A DNA stretch of 64,000 bases, from positions 3,169,501-3,233,500 of the forward strand of contig JAULJL010000029.1 of the NCBI GenBank assembly GCA_030761205.1. The letters run 5' to 3'. Within the stretch, counting starts at the first letter, position 1. Each line of letters begins with the position of its first letter. The notes beneath the pieces are model-generated. The model was not told the origin of the DNA. It saw only the letters and a program-made list of their open reading frames with translations, and did not search any database. A program made the translations under genes and the position numbers. Origin of the DNA: Fremontodendron californicum. Taxonomy: Eukaryota > Streptophyta > Magnoliopsida > Malvales > Malvaceae. Of the stretch, positions 25,636-36,351 are shown one piece after another.

Positions 25636-27450
25636 TGATAAGTGCTTAATTTTATACATTTTCCTATTTAATTTCTTTATACTTTGTGCTTTGATTCTTA
25701 CTTCCTTGACATTTTACTAGGTTTTTATGCTTTGTAGGTATTTTGGAGGAGATGAAGTCAAAACATGTCAATTAGGATGTTAAAGAGCTTACAAAATCAC
25801 AATCACAAGATGGAAAAAGAGTTGGGAGTCAAAAAGATCAAATTCTTGGTGCAAAGCAAGAAGACAGTTTTGACCTCTGTAGCTTGTTGCTAAGAAAACA
25901 TGATGTTAGAGTCTTTATTCGAAGAAACTTCCTTCTTCACTTTTGAAGATCACTTGATTACCTTTCCAACGGCTGGTCATGGGCCTAAATCGGATAAGAA
26001 ATGGTCATCCAAATCGGCATTGGAATATCTCCTTAAAAACCCTAGTGGCAGAAAAAAAACCTTAGCCGTAAATGACAACTTTTTCTTAATACCCTAGTTG
26101 ACATTTAAGTTTATCCTTGCCAAAGAAGGATTAGTGGCTATCAACTTGCATTAATTGCATTAATTGCAAGTATCTTAACTTAAAGCTAATCCTAGTCAAA
26201 GTAGGAGAATTAAATCAGCCAAGACTTTCCTTCCTTACACTTACTTTGGCTGCAAGAATATAATCTCTCTTCATTAAAGAGTGCTTTGACTAAAACTTTC
26301 CTACTTTATTCAAACTTGGCTGCCAAGGCTTATATCTTTCCTTAAAACACAAAAGTCAGCCACTTTTTCTTAACTTTAGCCACAAGTCAGCATTTATTGA
26401 AGGGAGAGAGCTGAAATTCACTTGTTTGATGCCCTAGCTATTGCCTATAAATAGAGACCAAAGGGGCATACGAAATTGACACTTCCCCAAGCATCAAATT
26501 CTGATTTCTTCTTTGTTTCTTTGTTTTTGAGAGAGCAAGAGGCTGGATAATTAATATTCTTCTTCTTCTTCTTTCTTTCTTTTATTTTCTTCTTAGATTC
26601 TCTTTAATTTTATGTTTATGTTTACAATGTCTATGTTAGGCTAAACTTGTTTGGTTAAGGGTGATTTCAAAGCCCTAGACATGTTATTTAATTAATTTTC
26701 AGAATCTATCTATCATTGTTTTCTATCAAAGTTGCTTATGTTCTTCCATAAAAATTGTTCATGGTGATGTTTTGATTTGTTTAGGTGGCCAACTAGATAA
26801 ATCTTGATAATTGTCTAATGCTAGTTTAGGAGTCTTGATCCGTGTAATTGTCTTGAATTTCCTATTCATAAGTAGCAATTTGTGATTAATGATTATGGTC
26901 AAGTTTTCAATAATTGCAAAGTGGAACATAACCTAAGTTGAACAATCCGAGCTTATGTGTTTGTTGCTTAGATCAACCTATCTTTCTCATAATAAAGCTG
27001 CCATTAAATTGAATTTAGAGAGCTTATTCTACGTTGTTTGATGGTTAGAGATTAAATAGAGAGCTTGTTCTATTTAACGACGAACTAAGGAAAGATTGGG
27101 GTAACAGAGCTTGTTGTTATCTACGGTTGTTAACTTTGATAGCTAATTAATGTTGATAGATATGAAATTGATTCTTAATGATGTCTAGTGGTGGAGAATG
27201 AAACCTTAACCATATTTTTCATATTTGATTCTTCTTAATTACTTGTTTTCTCATTCTTATTGTTAACTTTAGTTTAAATCTGATTTCAAAATCCCCTTTA
27301 CTTTTGTTTACTTGTTTTTAAGTTTTAAACTATTAACTTATAAACTAAAACCCAATCCCTGAGGACTCGACCCTTGCTAATCACTATACTCTACAAATTG
27401 ATTCTTTTTAAGTGCAAGGTTAAATAAGATACACTCTTTTGGGTGCATCA
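25636..27450 (+). repeat. Element F 5' LTR (C-type)
   Basis: TGATAAGTGC...GGGTGCATCA, 1815 bp, with TATAAATA at 26446-26453. It is nearly the same as the C LTRs and as 52559-54372. Confidence 0.93.
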
Positions 27451-27456
27451 AGTTTT

Positions 27457-27474
27457 TGGAGCCGTTGCCGGGGA
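27457..27474 (+). promoter_or_regulatory. Primer-binding site of element F
   Basis: TGGAGCCGTTGCCGGGGA, one base away from the exact tRNA-Asp-type site. Confidence 0.85.
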
Positions 27475-27570
27475 TTGCTTTCTTTAGTTTATTAGTTTAT
27501 TGGTTTATTCATATTTTCAGTTCTAATTATTTACTTTCTTATTATTTTTATTTATTTTTTTTATTAGTGA

Positions 27571-29073
27571 ATGTTCCAAGCTCCTGAAGAAGACATAAGA
27601 CTTAGGAGAATTCGGGAATTTATAACTTCTCACCAACAACCAATCGAGGAGTTGATCCAAAACATCCAAGAGGAGCAAAGAGAGATGGCAGCAGCTGACA
27701 ACCGAACTCTCAAGGAGCTAGCCGCTCCGGACTTGGATCAACAACCATTATGCATTGAATATGCTAATCTTGAGGTAGCTTTTGAATTAAAATCTGGTTT
27801 GATTCATCTTCTCCCAACTTTTCATGGTTTTGCAGGAGAGGATCCAAATAAGCACCTCAAGGAATTCCATGTAGTTTGTTCAAGCATGAGACCAACAGGA
27901 GTCACGGAAGAGCAAGTTAAGTTGAGAGCCTTCCCATTCTCTCTAGCTGATTCAGCAAAGATATGGCTCTACTATCTACCATCCGGGACCATCACTACAT
28001 GGAATGATATGAAGAAAGCATTCTTGGAAAGGTATTTCCCAGCATCTAAGGCTGCCAACATTAGAAAAGAGATATGTGGGATTCGGCAATACAATGGAGA
28101 GTCCTTATATGAATATTGGGAGAGGTTCAGGAAACTTTGTGCATCATGTCCACACCATCAGATAAGTGAACAACTTCTCATCCAATACTTCTATGAAGGT
28201 CTCATGCCCATGGAGAGAAGTATGATAGATGCCGCTAGTGGGGGAGCTCTAGTTGATAAGACTCCCGGGGCTGCTAGAACTCTAATCTCCAACATGGCAG
28301 CCAATTCTCAACAATTCTCAATGAGACAAGATCCACCACCACAACCCAAGAGAGTTAATGAGGTAAGTATATCATCCCTTGAACAAAAGTTTGATAAACT
28401 GACTTCTCTTGTTCAACAATTGGCTGTAGGTAATATACAGCAAATAAAGGCTTGTGGCATATGTTCAAACATGGGGCACCAAACTGATATGTGTCCAACA
28501 CTTCAAGAGGACACCAATGAACATGTGAATGCCATGGGTGGATTTCAGAACCAATCAAGGAAATATGATCCCTACTCAAACACTTACAATCCAGGATGGA
28601 GGGATCATCCAAACTTCAATTATGAAGGGAACCAATCACAAACTATTCCTCCACCATTTGACAACAGGCCACCGGGTTTTCAGCAAAGAGTGCAACAACC
28701 ATACCAAACCCGACAACAACTGCCACCCACCCAAAATTCAGGTACTTCTCTTGAAGATCTTGTTAAAGCTCTTTCTACTAATACAATTCAATTTCAACAG
28801 GAAACAAAGACAAGTATTCGAAATTTGGAGACTCAAATTGGGCAATTGGCAATAACCATGAGTCAAATGCAAGCAAGGGATTCTGGGAAATTACCTTCCC
28901 AAACCATAGTGAATCCAAGAGAGAATGCCAATGCTATAACTTTAAGAAGTGGGAAACAGCTAGAGACACCACAAAATGATAGTGCTCAAGGGGAAAACAA
29001 CACCATGGCACGAAATTTGGAGACACCACAAAATGGTAATGCTATAACTTTAAGAAGTGGGAAACAACTATAA
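27571..29073 (+). CDS. Gag of element F (nearly complete, C-terminus replaced)
   Basis: 500 codons open from MFQAPEEDIRLRR. It shows the capsid-like region with WLYYLPSGTITTWNDM and FLERYFPASKAANIRKE, the zinc knuckle ACGICSNMGHQTDMC (CX2CX4HX4C), a Pro/Gln linker and a coiled-coil segment (ETKTSIRNLETQIGQL). This is the undamaged version of the gag broken in element C. The last 21 residues (RNLETPQNGNAITLRSGKQL) are not native: they repeat earlier gag text and end at a chance stop at the deletion junction, so the pre-protease C-terminal region is missing. It could still make a capsid-like protein if transcribed from its LTR. Confidence 0.88.
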   Translation: MFQAPEEDIRLRRIREFITSHQQPIEELIQNIQEEQREMAAADNRTLKELAAPDLDQQPLCIEYANLEVAFELKSGLIHLLPTFHGFAGEDPNKHLKEFHVVCSSMRPTGVTEEQVKLRAFPFSLADSAKIWLYYLPSGTITTWNDMKKAFLERYFPASKAANIRKEICGIRQYNGESLYEYWERFRKLCASCPHHQISEQLLIQYFYEGLMPMERSMIDAASGGALVDKTPGAARTLISNMAANSQQFSMRQDPPPQPKRVNEVSISSLEQKFDKLTSLVQQLAVGNIQQIKACGICSNMGHQTDMCPTLQEDTNEHVNAMGGFQNQSRKYDPYSNTYNPGWRDHPNFNYEGNQSQTIPPPFDNRPPGFQQRVQQPYQTRQQLPPTQNSGTSLEDLVKALSTNTIQFQQETKTSIRNLETQIGQLAITMSQMQARDSGKLPSQTIVNPRENANAITLRSGKQLETPQNDSAQGENNTMARNLETPQNGNAITLRSGKQL

Positions 29074-29248
29074 CTTGAAGAAGCTCTTTACCATCATTAT
29101 TTACATCTTTTGACTTCATTCTCCTTATTGTACCTAAAATTCAAAAACATATTATAAGTAAACAAGATAAAGATCGAAAACATAACAAAAACTAAAGGTA
29201 GAAAGGCAGAAAATGTATATGGCTCCGGACCATTTGTCAGTCAATTGG

Positions 29249-30141
29249 CCAAGGCATTCATCAGTCACTATAAACACATTGTTGATATGGCTCCGGACCA
29301 TTTGTCTCTACAAAATATGGAGAAGAAATCCATCGAAAGTTTTAAGGACTATGCCTAGAGATGGTGGGACATTGCTGCCCAGAACCAGCCGCCTCTGACT
29401 GAGAAAGAGACTACGGTGTTGTTCGTTAGTACTTTTAAGGCTCCGTACTACGACAGGATGATTGAAAATGCCACAAAGAACTTTGCTGATATGGTGATTT
29501 TTGGTGAAATCATAGAAAATACCATCAAGAATGGCAAGATTGAAGGAGGAGAATCTGTTGTAAAGAGGAATAGTGTGAAAAAGAATAAGGAAGTTGATGT
29601 CCAGACTATTGTTTATAGAGGGCAACAAACAGGAGGTTACGTCCCGCACTTCCCACAATCCGCGTACCAGCCATACTACCCGAATACCAATGCCATCAAT
29701 CCAGGTTCATATGCTTATCCACCCACACCTCCGCAGGCGTTCCAACCTAATTTCCGCCCAAGACCATTGGCTCCTCCAATTGGGCCACCCGTACAAGCCA
29801 ATCAACCACCAATTAATCCAAGGGGACCACGAGCCAGCCAAGAAAGAATGTCTTTTGATCTGATTCCCATGTCCTATGCGGACTTGCTTCCAGATCTTAT
29901 CAAGAACCATCTGGTTGCACCGGTACACTTAGAACCCTTGAAACCTCCATACCCTAGGTGGTATGATCCTAATGCCCGATGTGACTACCATTCAGGAAAT
30001 GTGGGACACTCCACCAAAAACTGCACAGCTTTGAAGTACAAGGTGCAAAGCTTGATTAAGGCTGGGTTGATAAACTTTGAAGAGAAGGTGGCCCGAACGT
30101 CAACGATAATCCTTTACCAAACCATGCAAGACCGACGGTAA
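29249..30141 (+). pseudogene. Element E gag, C-terminal part
   Basis: It resumes the gag broken at 24325 (AKAFISHYKHIVDMAPD, FKAPYYDRMIENATKNFADM). A Pro-rich linker precedes the CX2HX5HX4C motif CDYHSGNVGHSTKNC, an Ogre-type knuckle using His in place of the second Cys. A TAA at 30139-30141 ends this frame. The first 330 bases are shifted relative to the 29416 frame start, so small indels may be present. Confidence 0.82.
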
Positions 30142-30146
30142 ATGTT

Positions 30147-31460
30147 TTGGGAGACGGCAAGATTACCGTAATCAAGGGGAAAGTGGATGAGGTTACGACA
30201 TCAATGGATTACATTTTCGATGTCCTGGTCAAAGCTAGCATGTTTAGTCCTATTCAGGCTAATTTAGATAGCTATCTTGGTGAATATGATCCAAGCAAGG
30301 TTTGCAAATATCACCAAGGCATAGTTGGCCATTTGGTGCAAGGTTATGTTGAATTCCGACGGGAGTTACATAAACTAATGGATCTCTCCCGGATTGAGTT
30401 TTACACAAGAGTATGGGGCAGATGAAATTGATGTGGTAATTGGAGAATCTTCGGTGCCTGTTGTGAAACCAATCACATTTTTTTATGAGAAAAAGACAAG
30501 TCAGTTCGAGGATGAGAAGCTAGTGGGGATCAAAAATCTCGTTATTACGATTAGTGTCCCTAGTCCATTCCATATCAAAATGATAAAGCAGTACCGTGGA
30601 GATATGGGTGTGACATCATAAACCATGAAATGCTTAGTAATTCAGTCGTGATTATTTATGAATCTGCCAATTTGACTAGAGTAGGGGGAGTGACTCGGAG
30701 TGGGCGTTGTTATTCGCCTGAAATACTTGATAGGGACAGGAAAGGAAAAGCAGCGGAAGGAGAAAAGAATGAAGAACCAGGAAGCAAGACGAACCCATTG
30801 GTGGTTCGGGATACGGAATATAAGAAGCCTGTGATTGAGAGAGAGGCTTGTGAATTTTTTAAGCTGATTAAACACAATGAATACAGTGTGGTTGAACAGT
30901 TGAATAAAATACCAGCTCGAATTTCACTGTTGTCACTATTGTTGAATTCCGAGCCTCACAGAGAAGCTTTGCTGAAAGTCCTGAACAAGGCACATGTGCC
31001 TCATAATATTTCTATGGAGAATGTGAGTCATATTGCAGGAAATCTGGTGGCTACCAATTTTATAACTTTCAATGATGATGAGATTCCGCCGTAAGGAAGG
31101 GGCAGTACTAAGGCCCTCCATATCACGGTCAAGTGCAAAAGTCATGTTGTGGCTAAAGTACTTATTGACAATGGTTCTTCCATTAATGTTATTCCGATGA
31201 CTACATTATCTAAGCTTCCAATAGATGTGTCTCACATTCAACCTAGTCACATGATTGTGAGAGCCTTTGATGGGACCCGTCGGGCGGTTTTGGAAGATAT
31301 TGAAATGTCTCTGCAGATTGGGCCTTGCACTTTCAAAATAAAGTTTCAAGTTATGGAGATTTCAACATCTTATAGTTGTCTGTTGGGAAGGCCATGGATT
31401 CATATGGCAGGAGCAATTCCCTCATCGTTGCACCAGAAAATCATGTTTGTTAAGGAGGAT
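30147..31460 (+). pseudogene. Element E gag-protease region, left of the B insertion
   Basis: A second knuckle-like motif (CKYHQGIVGH) lies near 30306. The region then passes through three frames with a TAA at 31092-31094 just ahead of protease. The aspartic protease shows LIDNGSSINVIP at about 31161 and LLGRPWIH near 31385. It is cut at 31460 in the phrase KIMFVKED by element B and continues at 49988. Confidence 0.8.
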
Positions 31461-32673
31461 TGATAACTCGTATAATTATATAGTTTTTAGTTATGTTTTA
31501 TTATTGTTTTGTGTCAAATACGAGTTATTATTGTTTAGTCTAATTGTGTTTATGATCTTTTATATTATATGTATTTTGGTCTTTTTCACAAGTTTCTTTG
31601 AGTGATTTCAGATTACTAGAATTAAGGGCAAATCCAGTTCAGTTCCAGTTCCGACACCTTTTCCATATCAGCTATATCTCGAGTTTCACTGAAGCAATAA
31701 GGCTGAAATTTGTAGCCGTGCAAAGCTAAGAGGCATATCTATCTTTTTCATGTTTTACACTTCTTGAAACGGAGTCGTTTTCCCTAGCGAAATCGACCAT
31801 CAAGTTGGCTGATGTGCAATGACGTCTGTGCTGACCTGTTTTCGTATTTTGCCCATATCTTCTTATCCACATCAGAAAATGATCTGATTTCAACGGCTAT
31901 GGATCAGTAACTGATAGGGTAACATTTTTCTAGAAGACCATGTGATCAGATAAGGCCTCCAAAATTGACAAAATCGACCATCAAGTTGGCTGATCAAAAT
32001 CGTCATATATGACGAAAATTGTTAGAAAAATGCACCCACCTATTATACCTACCTTTGAAATTTGTAAAGCTTGTCTCTTGTCATTTAGCCCTCCAAAATG
32101 TGTATAAATAGAGGGCCTTGGATGATTGTAAGGGATCATATTGTACATAGGTAGGATATTAGCCATTTTAATAAAATTCTCTAAGTTTTCTTCTTCTTTC
32201 TTTTCTCTAGTTTTCTTTCTTTTCTCTAGTTTTCTTTTTCTTTAGAGAGAGCAAGAGGTTGGATAATTAATATTCTTCCTCTTCTTCTTTCTTTCTTTTA
32301 TTTTCTTCTTAGATTTTCTTTAATTTTATGTTTATGTTTATAATGCCTATGCTAGGCTAAACTTCTATTTGGTTAAGGGTGATTTCAAAGCCCTAGACAT
32401 GTTTTATGATTGATTTTCAGATTCTATCTATCATTAATTTTCTATCAAAGTTGCTTATGTTCTTCTACAAGAATTGTTCATGATGTTGTCTTGATTTGTT
32501 TAGGTGTACAACTAGATAGATCTTGATAATTATCTATTGCTAGTTTAGGAGTCTTGATCCGTGTAATTGTCTTGATTTCCTATTCATAAGTGGCAATTTG
32601 TGATTAATGATTATGGTCAAGTTTTCAATAATTGCAAAGTGGAACATAACCTAAGTTGAACAATCCGAGCTTA
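31461..32673 (+). repeat. Element B 5' LTR, first part
   Basis: U3 promoter with TATAAATA at 32103-32110 and one 181-base spacing of the accatcaagttggctgat repeat (31796 and 31977). It is interrupted at 32673 by A; the last five bases gctta are the TSD of A. Confidence 0.93.
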
Positions 32674-33500
32674 TGATAACTCGTATAATTATATAGTTTT
32701 TAGTTATGTTTTATTATTGTTTTGTGTCAAATACGAGTTATTATTGTTTAGTCTAATTGTGTTTATGATCTTTTATATTTTTATGTAATTTGGTGTTTTT
32801 CACAAGTTTCTTTGAGTGATTTCAGATTACTAGAATTAAGGGCAAATCCAGTTCAGTTCCAGTTCCGACACCTTTTGCCATATCAGCTATATCTGGAGTT
32901 TCACTGAAGCAATAAGGCTGAAATTTTAACCGTGCAAAGTTAAGAGGCATATCTATCTTTTTCATGTTTTACACTTCTTGAAACGGAGTCGTTTTCCCTA
33001 GTGAAATCAACCATCAAGTTGGCTGATGTGCAATGACGTCTGTCCTGAGCAGTTTTCACATTTTGACCATATCGTCCGATACACATCAGAAAATGAGCTG
33101 ATTCCAACGGCTATGGATCACTAACTGATAGGGGAACATTTTTCTAAAAGCCCATGTGATCAGATAAAGCCTCCAATATTGAAGAAATCGACCATCAAGT
33201 TGGCTGATGTGCAATGACGTCTGTGCTGACCTGTTTTCGTATTTTGCCCATATCTTCTTCTCCAGATCAGAAAATGAGCTGATTCCAACGGCTATGAATC
33301 AGTAACTCATAGGGGAACATTTTTCTAGAAGACCATGTGATCAGATCAGGCCTCCAAGATTGACAAAATCGACCATCAAGTTGGCTGATCAAAATGGTCA
33401 TACAATATGACGAAAATTATTAGAAAAATGCACCCACCTATTATACCTACCTTTGAAATTTGTAAAGCTTGTCTCTTGTCATTTAGCCCTCCAAAATGTG

Positions 33501-33508
33501 TATAAATA
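33501..33508 (+). promoter_or_regulatory. TATA box of element A U3
   Basis: TATAAATAGAGGG context, kept in every T-family LTR here (32103, 40937, 48722, 56094, 57437). It is the probable core promoter for the genomic RNA carrying LOG. Confidence 0.75.
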
Positions 33509-34406
33509 GAGGGCCTTGGATGATTGTAGAGGATATTGTACATAGGTAGGATATTAGCCATTTTAATAAAATTCTCTAAGTTTTCTTCTTCTTTCTTTTC
33601 TCTAGTTTTCTTTCTTTTCTCTAGTTTTCTTTTTCTTTAGAGAGAGCAAGAGGTTGGATAATTAATATTCTTCCTCTTCTTCTTTCTTTCTTTTATTTTC
33701 TTCTTAGATTTTCTTTAATTTTATCTTTATGTTTATAATGCCTATGCTAGGCTAAACTTCTATTTGGTTAAGGGTGATTTCAAAGCCCTAGACATGTTTT
33801 ATGATTGATTTTCAGATTCTATCTATCATTAATTTTCTATCAAAGTTGCTTATGTTCTTCTACAAGAATTGTTCATGATGTTGTCTTGATTTGTTTAGGT
33901 GTACAACTAGATAGATCTTGATAATTATCTATTGCTAGTTTAGGAGTCTTGATCCGTGTAATTGTCTTGATTTCCTATTCATAAGTGGCAATTTGTGATT
34001 AATGATTATGGTCAAGTTTTCAATAATTGCAAAGTGGAACATAACCTAAGTTGAACAATCCGAGCTTATGTGTTTGTTGCTTAGATCAACCTATCTTTCT
34101 CATCATAAAGCTGCCATTAAATTGAATTTAGAGAGCTTATTCTAGGTTGTTTAATGGTTAGAGATTAAATAGAGAGCTTGTTCTATTTAACGACAAACTA
34201 AGGAAAGATTGGGATAACAGAGCTTGTTGTTATCTACGGTTGTTAACTTTGATAGTTGGTTGATATTGATAGATCTGAAATTGATTCTTAATGATGTCTA
34301 GTGGTGGAGAATGAAACCTTAACCATATTTTTCATATTTGATTCTTCTTACTTACTTGTTTTCTTACTTTTCTAGTTTGCTTATTTTTAAAAGTATATTT
34401 ATTTTT

Positions 34407-34555
34407 ATTGGCTGGTTATACCGCCTAATTTGTATATTAACTTTGTTTTACTTTTATTGGCTGGTTATACCGCCTAATTTAGTATATATATTTTTATTGG
34501 CTGGTTATACCGCCTAATTTAGTATATATATTTTTATTGGCTGGTTATACCGCCT
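34407..34555 (+). repeat. Short tandem units in the R-U5 part of the T-family LTR
   Basis: Four units of about 40 bases with the core attggctggttataccgcct joined by aatttagtatatatattttt. All T-family LTRs have 2-4 such units; the C- and D-type LTRs lack them at the same place. Confidence 0.85.
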
Positions 34556-34764
34556 TGCATCTTCTTTTTATTATTTACTTTAGTTTAAATCTGGCTTCAA
34601 AAACCCCTTTGCTTTTATTGTTCTTGAATTTAAGTTTTAAACTATTAACTTATAAACTAAAACCCAATCCCTGAGGACTCGACCCTTGCTAACTACTATA
34701 CTTACAATTTATCTTTTTAGTGCAAGGTTAAATAAGATACACTCTTTTGGGTGCATCAAATTTT

Positions 34765-34782
34765 TGGCGCCGTTGCCGGGGA
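34765..34782 (+). promoter_or_regulatory. Primer-binding site of element A
   Basis: TGGCGCCGTTGCCGGGGA, an exact complement to the plant tRNA-Asp 3' end, six bases after the LTR. Confidence 0.92.
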
Positions 34783-34897
34783 TTGCTTTCTTTAGTTTAT
34801 TTGTTACTTGGTTTATTCTTATTTTCAGTTCTAATTAGTTTTATTTTCTTGTACATACAAGTTTTTCTTTTCAAATTTAAAAAAAAAAAAAAAAACA

Positions 34898-35836
34898 ATG
34901 GAATTGAGCAATCTAACACTTGAAGAGTTGGTGGCATACATGAACATAGAGAATCAACAAGCCAATCTCACCTCCCCAATTCAACAATTGGCCATGGGAG
35001 GATGTCATGGCCATCAAGTGTTCCAAGACCAACAGTATGATCATTACTCAAACACTTACCATGAGGGATGGTGGGATCATACTAATTATGGCTACTCGAA
35101 AAATTACCAAGAAGTAGATCCTTATGCCAATTACACTCATCCATCTAGCTTCAATCAATCATGGTCTCAAGAACCAGATCTTTTTCAACCACCACATATG
35201 ACTCAAAACTCAGGTACTTCTTTTGAAGATCTTGTCTATTCTCTTGTTACTGATACTTTGCAATTTCAACAGGAAACAAGGGCAAGCATCCAGAGTTTGG
35301 AAAAACAAATGATCCAATTGACTAGTAGTATGGTGGGATGGGTAGCACAAAGATCTGAAGAACTCCCAGCCCAAACGATGATTAACCCAAAGGAGAATGC
35401 TACTATTGTGACCTTGAGAAATGATGAACAAGATGAGGATGAGACAAAATTAGAGATGAATTCTATTCTTGAGGATAATGAAGCCAATGATCCAAATAAG
35501 AGTATTTCAGCACCTGAGGTAACGTTTGAGTTTCCAATTTTTACTAATGTTTCTTCTCCACCTTTTCCTAGTAGATTCGCAAAGTTCAAGGAGGATGAAC
35601 ATGAACAAGACACGCTGGAAACCTTAAACAGTTTGTTTCTGGATGTCATTCAACAAGTACCAAAAGATGCACCATTCCTCGATGAGATATGCACCACAAA
35701 GGATGATGGAATAATACTTGTAATGGAGAATGCATCCACTGTTGTGCAAAGAAAGCTTCCTCTCAAACGCATAAATTTGGGAAATTTCATGTATGAGCCT
35801 GACAAGCCTAAAAAGCCAAGAAGGGGTGTTGGTTAG
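34898..35836 (+). CDS. Zinc-knuckle-less gag-like protein of element A
   Basis: 312 codons from MELSNLTLEELVAYMN, after an A-rich leader. It aligns with the D gag: the Tyr/Trp-rich section (GWWDHTNYGYSKNYQEVDPYA), the coiled-coil section (QQETRASIQSLEKQM), an acidic part and the C-terminal VQRKLPLKRI region. The D zinc knuckle, about 36 residues between QQ(V/L)A and HQ(G/V)FQ, is cleanly missing here and in B and J. The capsid-like N-terminal half is also absent. It may act as an adaptor to helper particles. The open frame is kept in all three T copies. Confidence 0.82.
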   Translation: MELSNLTLEELVAYMNIENQQANLTSPIQQLAMGGCHGHQVFQDQQYDHYSNTYHEGWWDHTNYGYSKNYQEVDPYANYTHPSSFNQSWSQEPDLFQPPHMTQNSGTSFEDLVYSLVTDTLQFQQETRASIQSLEKQMIQLTSSMVGWVAQRSEELPAQTMINPKENATIVTLRNDEQDEDETKLEMNSILEDNEANDPNKSISAPEVTFEFPIFTNVSSPPFPSRFAKFKEDEHEQDTLETLNSLFLDVIQQVPKDAPFLDEICTTKDDGIILVMENASTVVQRKLPLKRINLGNFMYEPDKPKKPRRGVG

Positions 35837-35969
35837 ATTCAAAACACTAACTCAAGTGTTAATTGGGAAGGCAGCCCAATTAAAGATGAAATTGCCAACC
35901 TTCCATATTCAGATTTGCTTTCTCTTTCTTTTCCTTTTTCTTTTATTATTTTTATTGTTTTTATTTTTA

Positions 35970-36190
35970 TTTCTTATGTTTCTTTGTTAATTGTGTTTAT
36001 TGTTTTTAAGTTCATTTAGGCTGCATAAGTTTCTTTTGTTTAATAATTCTTTTCTCTTACATATAATTCTTGCATTGGGGGATAATAGCATTACATTAAT
36101 GACAATGTAAGAATTATGTGTGGGGGGAAGAATTTAGGATTTTATTTAGAGTGTTTTGTTTTTGAGTCTTTTTATGTTGTTTTTCTTTCT
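35970..36190 (+). repeat. Upstream copy of the hairpin/PPT-like module flanking the cargo cassette (element A)
   Basis: It contains the hairpin TTACATT-aatgac-AATGTAA (36091-36110) and TTATGTGTGGGGGGAAG (36113-36129). Its wording (atataattcttgcattggg) is closest to the region of element C near 5800. A second, D-like copy follows the cassette at about 38385-38600. Confidence 0.7.
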
Positions 36191-36351
36191 GATCCTTGTT
36201 TTGAAAATAACTAGATGTAAATATAATTTTTTTAACCCCGGTTAAATGGCGGATAACGGTACTCCGTGATTATTTAAGTCGATTCCATCAGCTACCCACA
36301 AAACTGATATTGTATATAAATTTCTCTTTCATTTTTTTTATTGTTTTCAGG
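36191..36351 (+). other. 5' flank of the cargo cassette in element A
   Basis: There is no gene. The phrase aaccccggttaaatggcgg (36235) marks text with no counterpart in D or C. It ends in a pyrimidine tract and TTTTCAG|G at 36350, a good plant 3' splice acceptor directly before the ATG of the Cys-rich ORF. Confidence 0.55.

Larger units (their letters stand above)
25636..29073 (+). mobile_element. Element F: C-type element truncated after gag
   Basis: A complete 5' LTR (25636-27450, 1815 bp), a PBS, and a gag ORF that stops shortly before protease. The pol region, PPT and 3' LTR are gone and the sequence drops back into the G LTR at about 29074. The 3' deletion junction carries patchwork filler copied from within gag. 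Confidence 0.85.
24326..29243 (-). mobile_element. Element G: minus-strand D-type LTR inserted in element E gag, itself holding element F
   Basis: It begins TGATGCACTC on the plus strand, the end of a D-type LTR in reverse. The LTR runs to 25635 and resumes at about 29074-29216. The TSD ATTGG is at 24321-24325 and 29244-29248. Its outer end at the right (about 29217-29243) no longer ends ...TTATCA but holds a copy of a nearby Ogre gag sequence. It is best read as a solo LTR later invaded by F. Confidence 0.8.
32674..34758 (+). repeat. Element A 5' LTR
   Basis: 2085 bp. U3 carries three phased copies of the accatcaagttggctgat motif 181 bases apart (33010, 33191, 33372), one unit more than the LTRs of B or J, which explains the 180-bp length difference. 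TATAAATA is at 33501-33508. The 3' part holds four copies of attggctggttataccgcct (about 34407-34555). Confidence 0.95.

Noticed and set aside
31981..32166. 61-62-codon minus-strand ORF repeated in every T-family LTR (also at 33376, 40812, 48600, 57312)
   Set aside because: It lies antisense over the U3 TATA region, and its conservation is explained by LTR identity. No motif or start context supports a gene.
34407..34555. ggctggttataccgcct units considered as a CRISPR-like array
   Set aside because: Units and spacers are both repeated, they lie in a plant LTR, and no cas genes are present. They are simple tandem repeats.
35793..35990. Leu/Phe-rich small ORF after the gag-like ORFs (also 14483, 43947, 59750)
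   Set aside because: It is a translation of the pyrimidine-rich tract after gag and looks membrane-like only because of base composition.
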